DNA from: JAJEFO01 sp022819605
GTDB taxonomy: Bacteria > Pseudomonadota > Alphaproteobacteria > Rhodobacterales > Rhodobacteraceae
Assembly (NCBI GenBank): GCA_965221545.1
Contig: OZ244901.1
Location: forward strand, 4,588,001-4,652,000
Length of the DNA: 64,000 nt
Direction: 5' to 3'
The translations under genes and the position numbers were made by a program. The notes under the pieces were generated by a model, which was not told the origin of the DNA, did no database searches, and was given only the letters and a program-made list of their open reading frames with translations. Shown here one piece after another: positions 1 through 9,500 of this stretch. The stretch's first letter is position 1. Every line of letters starts with the position of its first letter.

Positions 1-360
1 GTGCGCGATGACCGCGACAAGTTCATTCGGGAAGCCGTGTCGCAGGTTGTGCTTGTCGACATTCCCCTTCTATTCGAGACCGGTGCAGAGGGAGACGTGG
101 ACATCGTCATCGTCGTGTCAGCGCCGGAAGACTCGCAGCGCCGCCGAGTCCTGGCTCGCCCAGGGTGGACGGAAGAGAAATTCGAGCAGATCAAGGCCCG
201 GCAGGTTCCAGACGCCGAAAAGCGGCGCCGCGCCGACTACGTGATCGAAACGGCCACCCTTGAAGCAACGCGCGAGTCTGTCCATGATGTGCTCGAGCAG
301 ATCAAGACCAGGCGGGCGAATGAAGGAAATTGTCCTCGATACCGAGACGACGGGGCTTGA
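1..360 (+). CDS. coaE: Dephospho-CoA kinase, C-terminal part (5' end outside window)
   Basis: Catalyses the last step of coenzyme A synthesis, phosphorylation of the 3'-hydroxyl of dephospho-CoA, in the cytoplasm. The frame is open from base 1, so the gene starts before the window and the P-loop region is missing. What remains shows the conserved VLVDIPLLFETG segment, the VVVSAPEDSQRRRVLAR segment and the RADYVIET motif near the C-terminus, all typical of CoaE. The 3' end overlaps dnaQ by 41 bases, so the two genes are almost certainly co-transcribed. The coaE-dnaQ-secB order is common in Rhodobacterales. Confidence 0.93.
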   Translation: MRDDRDKFIREAVSQVVLVDIPLLFETGAEGDVDIVIVVSAPEDSQRRRVLARPGWTEEKFEQIKARQVPDAEKRRRADYVIETATLEATRESVHDVLEQIKTRRANEGNCPRYRDDGA

Positions 361-1012
361 TCCGGATTCAGGTGATCGCATCGTCGAGATCGGCGCGGTG
401 GAGCTGCTCGGACACGTGCCGACGGGAAACACCTATCACAAATACATAAATCCGGAGCGCGAGGTACCCAAAGAGGCCGTCGATGTGCATGGCCTCACTG
501 AGGAATTTCTGCGCGACAAGCCGATTTTCGGTGCAATTGCGCAGGATTTCCTGGCGTTCATCGGTGATGCAAAGCTGGTCATCCATAATGCGGCATTCGA
601 CATGAAGTTTCTCAACGCGGAACTCCGTTGGCTGGGGCTTCCCCAGATCGATGAGGGACGGGCGATCGACACGCTCGAAATCGCCCGAAGGAGATTCCCG
701 GGCTCACCCGCGTCACTGGATGCCCTGTGTCGACGCTTTGGAATCGACAATTCAAGCCGGACCCTGCACGGAGCATTGCTTGACAGCGAGATCCTGGCCG
801 AAACCTATCTTGAGCTGATAGGCGGCAGGCAACCGGACCTGCTGCTGGCAGCCAAGGGCGGAGAAACGCCAGCGACCGAAGCGGGCGAGCAGTGGCGACC
901 CGGGCCCCGCCCTGTCCCGCTGGCGTCACGTGTGACGCCTGAAGAGGAAAAAGCCCACGCGGAGCTCGTCGCCAGGCTGGGCGAGAATTCGGTTTGGCAA
1001 CGCTTCAGTTAG
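320..1012 (+). CDS. dnaQ: DNA polymerase III epsilon subunit (3'-5' proofreading exonuclease)
   Basis: Proofreading subunit of the replicative polymerase. The protein is 230 aa from ATG 320. It shows the DEDDh exonuclease motifs: IVLDTETTGLD (Exo I) at residues 4-14, HNAAFDMKFL (Exo II) in the middle and the later HGALLDSE (Exo III). An in-frame start exists at 260, but 320 fits the usual MKEIVLDTETTG N-terminus and has AGGCGG just upstream. It overlaps coaE upstream and runs 8 bases into the convergent secB end. A variable, Pro- and Gly-rich tail follows the exonuclease domain, as in other family members that bind the polymerase alpha subunit. Confidence 0.95.
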   Translation: MKEIVLDTETTGLDPDSGDRIVEIGAVELLGHVPTGNTYHKYINPEREVPKEAVDVHGLTEEFLRDKPIFGAIAQDFLAFIGDAKLVIHNAAFDMKFLNAELRWLGLPQIDEGRAIDTLEIARRRFPGSPASLDALCRRFGIDNSSRTLHGALLDSEILAETYLELIGGRQPDLLLAAKGGETPATEAGEQWRPGPRPVPLASRVTPEEEKAHAELVARLGENSVWQRFS

Positions 1013-1517
1013 CTGGCGTTTCCGCGTCTTCTTTCTCTTTCTTGGCTTGGTCCTGGTGCTGCTTGAGCCGCTCTCTGTAGAGCGTGACAAAATCTATGGC
1101 GTCCAGGTTCAGCGGCGGGAACCCCCCGTCGCGGGTGATGTCGCTGACGATCCTGCGTACGAACGGAAACATCATCCGCGGGCATTCGATCATCAGGAAC
1201 GGATGCAGCTGTTCGCCAGCGATGTTCTTGATCTGGAATAGTCCGATGTACTCGAGTTCCAGCAGGAACAGGACATCGTCTTGGTTCTTGTTCTTCGAAG
1301 TTATGCTGTACTTGGACGCAACCTCGAATTGGTCGTCGTCGCCAATCTTCCTCGAATCGAGTGAGACCTGTACCTGAAATTCCGGCTGAATTGCCGCACT
1401 AACGGGCTTTCGCGTTACAATGTTCTCGAATGACAGATCGCGAATGTACTGCCCGAGAACCTTCATTTGCGGAACCTGTGGCTCCTGCGGTGCCGAACCG
1501 TTGTTTTTCTTGGTCAT
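1005..1517 (-). CDS. secB: Protein-export chaperone SecB
   Basis: Cytoplasmic tetrameric chaperone that keeps preproteins unfolded and hands them to SecA. The 170-aa length is normal for the alphaproteobacterial form. Recognisable segments are VLGQYIRDLSFEN near the N-terminus, LELEYIGLFQI in the middle and the ECPRMMFPFVRRIVSDITRDGGFPPL region (residues about 110-135), which is the strongest SecB signature. Its 3' end overlaps the end of convergent dnaQ by 8 bases. fxsA, on the same strand, lies 41 bases upstream. Confidence 0.96.
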   Translation of the reverse strand: MTKKNNGSAPQEPQVPQMKVLGQYIRDLSFENIVTRKPVSAAIQPEFQVQVSLDSRKIGDDDQFEVASKYSITSKNKNQDDVLFLLELEYIGLFQIKNIAGEQLHPFLMIECPRMMFPFVRRIVSDITRDGGFPPLNLDAIDFVTLYRERLKQHQDQAKKEKEDAETPAN

Positions 1518-1558
1518 CTGGGGACTCCAATGGCAACCTGGAAGCCTGCGGCGTTCTA

Positions 1559-2029
1559 TCAGAACGTCCTGCGGCGCTCAATGCCGCGCCCATCCTGTGG
1601 CCCGTCCGAGAGCTCCTCGAATTCTCCGTCAACGACGTCCGCGTCCGGCGGCCGAACGGAGGAGCCATAAGTGAAGCCGTGCACGACTATCCGATCCCTC
1701 AAAAAGCGGAAAGCGGCCCGCCTGACCGCCGGGACCATCAGGGAAAGCCCGATCGAATCCGTAAGGAACCCGGGCGTCAGCAAAAGTGCGCCAGAAAAGA
1801 GAACCATGGCTCCATGGGCAAGAGGTTCGGTCGGATCCTTCAGATCGCGAAGGCTGCCGCGCAGTTCGGTCAGGACCAAAAGGCCCTGGCTGCGCACAAG
1901 GACGGCCCCGAGTACCGCAGTCAGAATCACGATGACCAGCGTCAGTCCGAGGCCGATTGCCCCGCCGACCTGAATGAAAAGGGCGATTTCGCACAGCGGT
2001 ACCGTCAGAAACAGCAAGAACAAGCGCAT
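1559..2029 (-). CDS. fxsA: FxsA family membrane protein
   Basis: FxsA is a small inner-membrane protein, known in E. coli for suppressing F-exclusion of phage T7; its normal role is unclear. The protein is 156 aa from ATG 2029. A longer in-frame start exists at 2503, but it would overlap the divergent Tim44-like gene. AGGAGG at 2035-2040, six bases before ATG 2029, settles the start. Sequence shows hydrophobic segments at about residues 1-20, 25-45 and 70-95 with the family core LTPGFLTDSIG, then a charged cytoplasmic tail. It sits directly upstream of secB on the same strand. Confidence 0.92.
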   Translation of the reverse strand: MRLFLLFLTVPLCEIALFIQVGGAIGLGLTLVIVILTAVLGAVLVRSQGLLVLTELRGSLRDLKDPTEPLAHGAMVLFSGALLLTPGFLTDSIGLSLMVPAVRRAAFRFLRDRIVVHGFTYGSSVRPPDADVVDGEFEELSDGPQDGRGIERRRTF

Positions 2030-2132
2030 ATGCACCTCCTTCATTGAAGGCATCAGGTGGACTCGGGCATCAACTCGCCCTACATATGTGCCCTGTCGAC
2101 CGAAATCCAATTCCTTGTCGTTGCGAGGCCGA

Positions 2133-2786
2133 ATGAGTTCTTCAGTATTCCAGCTTCTTGTCCTAGCAGGCGTTGCCCTGTTCCTGATCTTCAAGCTGCG
2201 AAGCGTCTTGGGGACGAGGGGAGGGTTTGAGAAGCCTCCGATTGCAGGGGGCGGTGCCCGAACCCGCCCGGAATTCGATGTCATTGAGGGCGGACCGGAC
2301 CCCGACATCACGGACTTTGTCGAGGACGGATCATCCAGCGCCAAGGCGCTGGCTGCAATGAAGGAGGCCGAACCCGGTTTCATGGTCGCGACATTCTTGG
2401 AGGGCGCGAGAGAAGCTTTCGAGATGATTCTCATGGCATTTGAGAACGGCGACATCTCGGAAGTGGAAGACCTGATTTCCGCCGAAATCTCAAACGCGTT
2501 CAATCCAATACTCCTTGACCGTCACGAGCGCCGGCTCACTGTCGAAGCGAGCCTGGTAGCAATTCGCGATGTCACGCTGAAGGAGGCGGTCTTCGATCCG
2601 GATTCCGGCTTGGCCGAACTGACGGTTCGCTTCGTCTGCGAACTGACCTCCGCGGTCAAGGATCACAGAGGCAAGGTCGTTGAAGGCGATCCGAACGAGA
2701 TCAGGCGCCAGAAGCACGTCTGGACATTTGCCCGGCACATGGGTGCTCAAGACCCGAACTGGCAACTGATTGCCACGATGGAATGA
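2133..2786 (+). CDS. Tim44/TimA-like domain membrane-anchored protein
   Basis: Protein of 217 aa with one N-terminal transmembrane helix (about residues 3-20, FQLLVLAGVALFLIFKL) and a C-terminal Tim44-like domain (about residues 75-215), ending in HVWTFARHMGAQDPNWQLIAT, the usual family end. Bacterial relatives of mitochondrial Tim44 are thought to work at the inner membrane, but their function is not established. The start at 2133 was chosen because homologues begin just before this helix. The gene is divergent from fxsA with 103 bases between starts. Its stop overlaps the next small ORF by ATGA. Confidence 0.88.
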   Translation: MSSSVFQLLVLAGVALFLIFKLRSVLGTRGGFEKPPIAGGGARTRPEFDVIEGGPDPDITDFVEDGSSSAKALAAMKEAEPGFMVATFLEGAREAFEMILMAFENGDISEVEDLISAEISNAFNPILLDRHERRLTVEASLVAIRDVTLKEAVFDPDSGLAELTVRFVCELTSAVKDHRGKVVEGDPNEIRRQKHVWTFARHMGAQDPNWQLIATME

Positions 2787-2920
2787 AGCGCCGCTCGGCC
2801 GCGATTTCACTTGAGCTGGCACGGCCGCCGGTTGCCGGAAGCCGCTCCGATGCGAGGCGACCCCTGAACACAGGCGGAACGGTTCTTCCAGAGAACGCCG
2901 ATCAGGCTGGCTGGCAATGA
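2783..2920 (+). CDS. Small ORF of 45 codons coupled to both neighbours
   Basis: An ATG at 2783 overlaps the Tim44-like stop (ATGA), and the TGA at 2918-2920 overlaps the smr ATG at 2917 (again ATGA). The 45-residue product begins MKRRSAAISLELARPPVAG and shows no domain or clear signal peptide that I recognise. In related genomes I recall a membrane-bound lytic transglycosylase gene (mltA) between tim44 and smr. This ORF could be the remnant of an in-frame deletion of mltA or simply a spacer ORF that keeps translational coupling. Both exact overlaps argue against chance but do not prove expression. Confidence 0.4.
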   Translation: MKRRSAAISLELARPPVAGSRSDARRPLNTGGTVLPENADQAGWQ

Positions 2921-3492
2921 ACCGAAAGCCTCGCGTCCCTAGCCCGGAGGAAGAACGTCTTTGGCAACTCGTTGCAGAAGGCGCCAAGCCGCTCGACAAG
3001 GAGCGGGCAAGAAAGGTCCCGCAGGCCCCCCCCAAGAAACGACCCGGACAGGACGCAAGAGAGCCCTTCGAAATCCCGGATTTTCGCGTCGGCGAGAAGT
3101 CCGCGCATGCACCTGCCGCGATGTCAGGCGTCGGGCGGCCAACGCTTCGCATGGATCAGAAGAAGTTCGCTCGCATGAAGCGTGGGAAGACCGCGCCGGA
3201 TGCGCGCATCGATCTCCATGGCAAGACGGTTGCCGACGGAAGGGCCGCACTTGTTTCGTTTCTGCTCAATGCGCATGAAGAGGGGCACCGAACCGTTCTT
3301 GTGATCACAGGCAAGGGACGCGAGAGGAACGATGCCGGACCCATCCCGCAAAGGCGCGGAATCCTTCGCCAGCAGCTTCCGCGATGGATTTCTGGCCCAC
3401 CGCTTGATCAGATTGTGCTTCAATGCATTGAAGCCCATCCGCGCCACGGCGGACCCGGGGCCTTCTATGTCTATCTTGCACGTCGCCGATAG
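2917..3492 (+). CDS. Smr/MutS2-family endonuclease-like protein
   Basis: Protein of 191 aa. The C-terminal half (about residues 95-191) is an Smr domain with the conserved IDLHGKTVADGRAAL motif and VLVITGKGRER, then a GAFYVYLARRR end. Smr domains are nickases or RNA/DNA-binding modules; stand-alone alphaproteobacterial members have no firm biological role. The N-terminal half is charged and Pro-rich with no known fold. It is translationally coupled (ATGA) to the upstream small ORF and is the last gene of this rightward unit, facing hslU. Confidence 0.88.
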   Translation: MNRKPRVPSPEEERLWQLVAEGAKPLDKERARKVPQAPPKKRPGQDAREPFEIPDFRVGEKSAHAPAAMSGVGRPTLRMDQKKFARMKRGKTAPDARIDLHGKTVADGRAALVSFLLNAHEEGHRTVLVITGKGRERNDAGPIPQRRGILRQQLPRWISGPPLDQIVLQCIEAHPRHGGPGAFYVYLARRR

Positions 3493-3502
3493 GGCGCCGA
3501 TT

Positions 3503-3522
3503 CATTTTGTGATCACGAAATG
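3503..3522. terminator. 20-bp near-perfect palindrome between convergent smr and hslU
   Basis: Arms CATTTtGTGA and TCACgAAATG form a self-complementary 20-mer in the 44-base gap between the smr stop and the hslU stop. The convergent setting suggests a bidirectional terminator. There is no long T run, so an intrinsic terminator is not certain. The core also resembles CRP/FNR-type operators, but no promoter lies here. Confidence 0.35.
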
Positions 3523-3536
3523 GATGAGTGCGGCGT

Positions 3537-4847
3537 TCAGAGAATGTAGCGGCTCATGTCGGAACCCTTCATGAGTTCCCCGAGGTGCTCCTCCACAAAC
3601 TCGGCGTTTATCGTGACCGAGGTACCGGGCTGGTCAGGAGCTGCAAATGACAGGTCCTCGAAGACGCGTTCGAGAACCGTGTAGAGACGCCGTGCGCCGA
3701 TATCTTCAACGGACTGGTTCACGTCCGCCGCAATACGGGCCAAGGCGGCAATTCCGTCGTCGCTGAACGACACGTCCACCTCTTCCGTTGCCATCAGTGC
3801 GGAATATTGTCGTGTCAGTGCGTTGTCGGTTTCGGTCAGGATCCGGACAAAGTCCTCTTCCGTGAGCGCACGCAAGCTGACGCGGATCGGCAGGCGGCCC
3901 TGGAGTTCGGGCAAGAGGTCGGACGGCTTCGCAACGTGAAACGCGCCGGACGCGATGAACAGGATGTGGTCCGTTTTTACAGGACCGTGTCTGGTGGAAA
4001 CGGTCGTTCCCTCGATGAGCGGAAGGAGATCCCGCTGTACGCCTTCGCGAGAAACGTCTGCCCCCCGTGTTTCCGAGCGCGCCGTGACCTTGTCGATCTC
4101 GTCAAGGAAGACGATTCCGTCGTCCTCGACCGCACGAAGCGCCTGCCTGGCAATCGCTTCATCATCCAGCAACCTGTCCCCCTCTTCACCGACCAGAACA
4201 TCATAGGACTGTGCCACCGTCATCGACTTCTTCACCTTGCGATCACCAAAGCCCTTGCCGAAAATGCTGCCAAGATCGATGGCGAGACCGCCCTGTCCAG
4301 GCGGCAGCCCGGGAATCTCCATGCCGGAGAACGGACTTGACTGGTCCTGAACCTCCAGTTCGATCTCCGTGTCGTCCAGTTCGCCGCTCCTGAGCTTCTT
4401 GCGGAACATTTCGCGTGTTTGTTCGCGCGCGCCCTCCCCGGTGATCGCGTCGAGCACGCGATCTTCTGCCGCGCGCCGCGCCGTCTCCTTGACCTCGCTG
4501 CGCATGTGCTCCCGCGTCATGTTTATGGACGCCTCAACCAGGTCCCGGACAATCTGCTCCACGTCCCGGCCCACATAGCCGACTTCCGTGAACTTCGTGG
4601 CCTCGACCTTCAGAAACGGCGCTTTCGCGAGCCGCGCCAAGCGGCGGGAAATCTCGGTCTTTCCGACACCTGTCGGGCCGATCATCAGTATGTTCTTTGG
4701 ATAGACTTCGTCGCGAATGTCGTCGGCCAGCCGCCGCCGCCGCCACCGGTTCCTGAGCGCAACGGCCACGGCGCGCTTTGCGTCCTTCTGTCCCACAATG
4801 AAACGGTCTAGTTCCGAAACGATTTCCCTGGGCGTAAGGTCAGTCAT
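3537..4847 (-). CDS. hslU: ATP-dependent protease ATPase subunit HslU
   Basis: AAA+ unfoldase that feeds substrates to the HslV peptidase. The 436-aa protein shows the N-terminal TPREIVSELDRFIVGQ segment, Walker A GPTGVGKTE at about residues 57-65, Walker B GIVFLDEIDK, the sensor/arginine region ARRLYTVLERV and the C-terminal RYIL tail that docks into HslV. The start at 4847 has AAGGA six bases upstream. Unlike the usual hslVU operon, hslV is 600 bases upstream with an oppositely oriented DM13 gene in between, so hslU needs its own promoter or read-through across that gene. Confidence 0.97.
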   Translation of the reverse strand: MTDLTPREIVSELDRFIVGQKDAKRAVAVALRNRWRRRRLADDIRDEVYPKNILMIGPTGVGKTEISRRLARLAKAPFLKVEATKFTEVGYVGRDVEQIVRDLVEASINMTREHMRSEVKETARRAAEDRVLDAITGEGAREQTREMFRKKLRSGELDDTEIELEVQDQSSPFSGMEIPGLPPGQGGLAIDLGSIFGKGFGDRKVKKSMTVAQSYDVLVGEEGDRLLDDEAIARQALRAVEDDGIVFLDEIDKVTARSETRGADVSREGVQRDLLPLIEGTTVSTRHGPVKTDHILFIASGAFHVAKPSDLLPELQGRLPIRVSLRALTEEDFVRILTETDNALTRQYSALMATEEVDVSFSDDGIAALARIAADVNQSVEDIGARRLYTVLERVFEDLSFAAPDQPGTSVTINAEFVEEHLGELMKGSDMSRYIL

Positions 4848-5004
4848 GGGCGATCCTTGGGCAAGTCCCGCCTATCTAGGATTGTTACAGGGAAACGCAA
4901 GCAGATCACGGAACATGACGTTGACGTTGTCCATGATGACAGGGACGCCACGCCATGCAATCTGACCCATGGACCAATTCCTGAATGCGAGGAGACAAGA
5001 CATC

Positions 5005-5376
5005 ATGATCGATCGCCGCACTTTTCTGGCTTCGCTCCCGGCCACAGGCCTGAGCTTTGGCCTGGCATGGGCCCAGAGCGCTCGCACCGGAATGTTCTCA
5101 GGCCGCTCGAACCACGACACGACAGGCACCGCAATCTTGGAAGGCAGGACACTGACGCTCGGCGACGACTTCGTTCTGGACCGCGCTCCCGATCCGATCG
5201 TGGGTCTTGGACGCGATGGAGTATGGGATCCGAACACCTTTATGGGCGAGCTCATGCAGAAGCGGGGACGGCAGGTCTACACCTTGCCGGACGGCATAAA
5301 TGCGGCAGACTACAACGAGGCATATATCTGGTGTCGAGCTGCGGACGTCCCGCTTGGAATCGCGCCGCTGAGCTGA
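5005..5376 (+). CDS. Tat-exported DM13 domain protein
   Basis: Protein of 123 aa from ATG 5005, preceded by a GAGGAGA site; an in-frame ATG at 4969 is possible. Residues 3-10 (DRRTFLAS) form a twin-arginine signal with a hydrophobic stretch and a probable AWA-Q cleavage site at residue 23. Residues 40-121 match the DM13 electron-transfer-like fold: GTAILEGRTLTLGDDFVLDRAPDP, a central G-rQVYTLP and the conserved single cysteine in YIWCRAADVPLGIAPL (Cys110). Export by Tat suggests it folds, or loads a cofactor, in the cytoplasm. It lies alone on the plus strand between hslU and hslV. A periplasmic redox role is inferred from the family. Confidence 0.8.
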   Translation: MIDRRTFLASLPATGLSFGLAWAQSARTGMFSGRSNHDTTGTAILEGRTLTLGDDFVLDRAPDPIVGLGRDGVWDPNTFMGELMQKRGRQVYTLPDGINAADYNEAYIWCRAADVPLGIAPLS

Positions 5377-5454
5377 GTTCGGTTGCGCGGCGGCTGATCC
5401 GGAAGCACTCGGACGCCTTGAATCGGGATTGCGGCAGGCGTTGCCCGGCGTCCC

Positions 5455-6003
5455 CTAAATCACTTCAACCGTCAGGTTGCCGTTGGTGTAGACACATATG
5501 TCTGCCGCGATTGCCATCGCCTTTCGCGCAATCTCTTCGGCACCGAGATCGCTGTCCATCAGCGCCCGGGCCGCAGCGACCGCATAATTTCCGCCCGAGC
5601 CGATGGCTGCAACGTCGTGCTCGGGTTCGAGCACGTCGCCAGCGCCGGTTACCACGTAGAGCGCCGATCCATCAGTTACGATCAGCATCGCTTCGAGCTT
5701 TTGCAGGAACTTGTCCGTCCGCCAGTCCTTGGCGAGATCAACGCAGGCCCGCTGCAACCTGCCCGGCGCCGCCTCGAGCTTCGCTTCCAGCCGCTCCAGG
5801 AGGGTGAACGCATCTGCCGTCGAGCCGGCGAATCCGGCAACCACTTCATGACCGCCGGGACTCATCCGGCGCACTTTCGTCGCCGATCCCTTGATCACGG
5901 TCTCGCCCAGGCTCACTTGCCCGTCGCCGGCAACGACAACATTGCCGTCCTTCCTGACACCGATGATCGTGGTGCCGTGCCAGCCAGGGTTTCGGTGCGT
6001 CAT
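5455..6003 (-). CDS. hslV: ATP-dependent protease peptidase subunit HslV
   Basis: Threonine peptidase partner of HslU, forming a double hexamer in the cytoplasm. The 182-aa protein starts at ATG 6003 with a strong GGAGGAG site; a longer in-frame ORF reaches 6399 but lacks homology. The mature N-terminal threonine lies in WHGTTIIGVRKDG, after a short propeptide. VVAGDGQVSLG, KVRRM, GFAGSTADAFTL and AIGSGGNYAVAAARAL are family signatures. It is separated from hslU by the DM13 gene. Confidence 0.96.
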   Translation of the reverse strand: MTHRNPGWHGTTIIGVRKDGNVVVAGDGQVSLGETVIKGSATKVRRMSPGGHEVVAGFAGSTADAFTLLERLEAKLEAAPGRLQRACVDLAKDWRTDKFLQKLEAMLIVTDGSALYVVTGAGDVLEPEHDVAAIGSGGNYAVAAARALMDSDLGAEEIARKAMAIAADICVYTNGNLTVEVI

Positions 6004-6164
6004 CTCTCTCCTCCTATCCCGCAAGGGCGCATGGGCGTCGCAGCCGCGGCTTGAGAGCCGATGCAATTGCGCCGGACTCCCTCGGGATCCCTTCACACGA
6101 TGCCACGCAATTCGTTCTCCTGCTGGGGAACTGGGCAGAGCGGCGATGCCTGCAGTGCCCGGAC

Positions 6165-6485
6165 TCAGATCGAATCGTCGATCCAGCTCTTCAGGACGGA
6201 CTTTGTCGCCGCGCCCATCTTGTTGGAGACGACCTCGCCGTCCTTGAACAGGAAAAGGGACGGGATGTTCCGAACCCCAAGTTCTGCCGCCGCATTCGGG
6301 TGCAGGTCCACGTTCACCTTGGCAATCTTGACGGACGCGCCGTATTCGTCGGAAAGTTCCTCCAGGGCGGGACCGATGGCTTTGCAGGGGCCGCACCATT
6401 CAGCCCAGAAATCCACGACAACCGGAACGCCCGACTTCAGGACTTCGGCATCGAACGTGTCATCAGTGACGGCTACTGTTCCCAT
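6165..6485 (-). CDS. trxA: Thioredoxin
   Basis: General disulfide reductase of 106 aa with the active-site motif WAEWCGPCK, the cis-proline segment NIPSLFLFKDGE and the full thioredoxin fold length. Start 6485 is preferred over ATG 6494 because AAGGA lies eight bases before it. It is the last gene of the leftward run addB-addA-trxA, 54 bases after addA, an order usual in Rhodobacterales. Confidence 0.96.
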   Translation of the reverse strand: MGTVAVTDDTFDAEVLKSGVPVVVDFWAEWCGPCKAIGPALEELSDEYGASVKIAKVNVDLHPNAAAELGVRNIPSLFLFKDGEVVSNKMGAATKSVLKSWIDDSI

Positions 6486-6539
6486 GGAATCCATCCTTGT
6501 CTGGTCAGGCCACGAAACTAGGAACGCTTGAGCGGAAGG

Positions 6540-9500
6540 TCAAGATTTGGTGGATCGCGCAAGCGCTTCCCGCACAATTTCGTGCGGAAGCGAAACCAGC
6601 TCGCACGATTCGGCCCAGAGAATCGCGACGTCAATTTCACGATCCGGGTATACGAGTTCCAGCGCCTCAAGATACGCGCCCATCTGTCGGAGCAGTCCTT
6701 CCGGCGTGTCCTCGGGACATTCCGGCACGACGACATTGGTCTTGAAGTCCACTGCCAGAACGCGATCGGGGCGCACGACCAGCCTGTCGATCGTGCCCGA
6801 AATCGCATGATCGAGCGTAGGCAGATGCGCAGAGATATCTACCTCGGCCAATGCGTCTCCGTCGAAGAGCTTGGGATGGCATTCCAGATTGGCAAGCGCC
6901 TGCCGGACGAGTCCTTCGACTTCATGCGCCTCGGCCCTGTCAGGTCCGTGCGCAAGCAAACGCCTTGCCATCGCCTCCGGGTCGGGTTGTCCTGGCAGAT
7001 GTTCCAGCAGCAGGTGGATCTGCCGCCCGCGCAGAAGCGCCCGGCCCTCATCGGACGCGCCGACTCCGGACACTTTTGCGCCGCCAAGATCGGACGGAGA
7101 TGCCGGAATGACGGGGGGCTCCGGTTCCGGCGCGTCATCGCAGAGGAACCCTGGCGGCCTAGTGTCATCAATCGGTCGCGATGCGTCGGCGACCGATCCT
7201 GGTCTAGGCCAGTCGCCGTGCTGAATCCGCAGGACGTCGGGCGGCCACTCGCCTGGGCCTGCCCCAAGGCCATGCATGGAATCTTCGATGGACTTGTACC
7301 AGTTCAAGGGCGTGTCGCTCTTCGTCGCTCGTTCAACGCCGCCCGTTATCAGCCACTGCTTGGCACGGGTCATGGCGACGTAAAGCAGGCGATTGCGTTC
7401 CTCGAGGTCTGCCGCCTTTTTCTGCGCCTTGGCTTCGCGGAGCGGTTCGGGGCATTCGTCATCTGGCAGGGATGCCAGGGGAATGCCGTCCGGACAGGAG
7501 ACAATTCCGCCGGATCGCGCATGTTCGGATGCCATCGTGTCCGGCAGAATGACAACGGGACTCTCGAGACCCTTTGCGCCGTGGACGGTCATCACCCTGA
7601 CCAGGTCTTCGGCTCCTTCGAGCCGACGTTTCACCTCGATGTCTCCCGACTGCACGCGCGCAAGGAAGCCGGTCATGGTCGGCACGGCGTCCTGCTCGAA
7701 TGCCAATGCCTGATTCAGCAGTTCATCAATTCCGTCCTCGGCTTCGGGGCCAAGCCGGGCCAGCAGCCGCTGTCGACCACCATGCCTGTTCAGGATGTGT
7801 TCGAGCAGTTCGTACGGCGCCATGAAATCCACGGTGCGGCGCAAGTCGTTCAATGTCGCAACCACGTTCGGGAACTCGTCGTCTCGGCTGCGCAGCTCCG
7901 CCCAAAGCGGCTTTCCGGACGGGCGCGATGATGCCAGCCGATAGAGGTCTCGTTCGCTCAGCCCAAGCAATGGAGAACGCAAGGCCGAAGCCAGCGAAAG
8001 GTCGTCTTCTGAAAGAGTCAGAAAGGTCAGAAGCGCCAGCAGGTCCCGCACGGCGAGCTCCGCTCCGATCTTCAGCCGGTCTGCGCCTGCAATCGGGACA
8101 TTTTCCGCCTTGCAGGCCTGAATGATCTGCTCGAACAGGAGGCCGCGCCGCTGCACGAGAATCATGATGTCGCCGGGGCCGATCCGCCTGAACTCGCCGT
8201 CATCTCCGTGAATGAATTCCCGCTCGATCAGCCCGCGGACCAGCTTTGCGATTTTCGTGCCGAGCACGATATCGGGCGCATTGTCGACGGGGCGGTCAAC
8301 GGGATGATGCCAGGGCGGCTCTTGGACGGTTTCCGGCCTGGGGACGAGCGGCAAAAGATCCACGCGACCCGGCAGGTCCTCATGGAACGCTTCGTGCCGG
8401 GCGACGGTCGCGCCGAGGCCATCGAGTCCTTCGCAAACCTTGTCCACGACCTGCAGAATTGCCGGAGAGGAGCGAAAGGAGCACAACAATTCCCTTGAGC
8501 GCAGCCGGCCGTGAAGCAGCCGGTCGAATTCCTCCTCCTTGAGGTCGAAGCCTGCAGCGTCCGCTCCCTGGAAACTGTAGATTGACTGCTTCTTGTCCCC
8601 GACAACAAAGAGCGTGCGACCCCGATCCGGGTCGTCCGCCATGACCTCCGCGAGAGCTCGCACGATCTGCCATTGCTCGGGGCTCGTGTCCTGTGCCTCA
8701 TCGACCAGGACATGCTCGACCTGACCGTCAAGCCTGAAGAGCACCCAGGACAAGGCTTCGGACGACAGGACGTCACGCGTTCTTCGGATCAGGTCGTCGA
8801 AGTCCATAACGCCGTGCGTCTGCTTGGCGTGGCGGTATGCCGGCAGGAACCGTTGCGCGAAGCGATGCAGCGCAACCGACTTCGTCGCGGCGTCAAGCGA
8901 CACCAGGCGCGTGCGCGCTGCTTCGACTCGCTCCATGACTTCATTGAATCTCGGCATCATGTGCGCGACGGCGGCCGATTCCCTGACCTTCTTGGTGGGC
9001 ACGGCATCGATCTTTGCCGCAAAGGGCGATTTCGCCGACTTTCCGTAGAGCAGCACGCCGGAAAGAGCCTCCAGCATTTCCCTGGAAGGCTCCTTCGGCA
9101 AGTCGGCAAGCACCAGGGACAGCCTTAGGTCCATCGGTCCCAGCGGGCCTGGAAGCGCCGACCGGAGCTCATTCAGAAATGCGATTTCTCCTTTCCCGAA
9201 AGCCTCCGTCAGGACCAGGTCGCAAGTGAGGTCCGCGGGCACGCCAAAGATCTCGAATATTTCTTCCGGATCCAGGGCGGCTCCGAACGCGTCCTCTTCG
9301 CCGCTGACGTCCTGGGCAAGCGACACGAGGCTGTCGTCGGGATGAAACCGGGCAACGTCCACGAGCGCGGACGGGTCCGTTTCCGCCATTTCATCGAGAA
9401 CCTCACCGATCAAGCGAAGCTGCCCGGCATCGTCCATTTCACGGAATCGCGGCGACACTTCCCCTTCGAGCGGAAACTGCCGCAGGACGGCTGCGCACAA

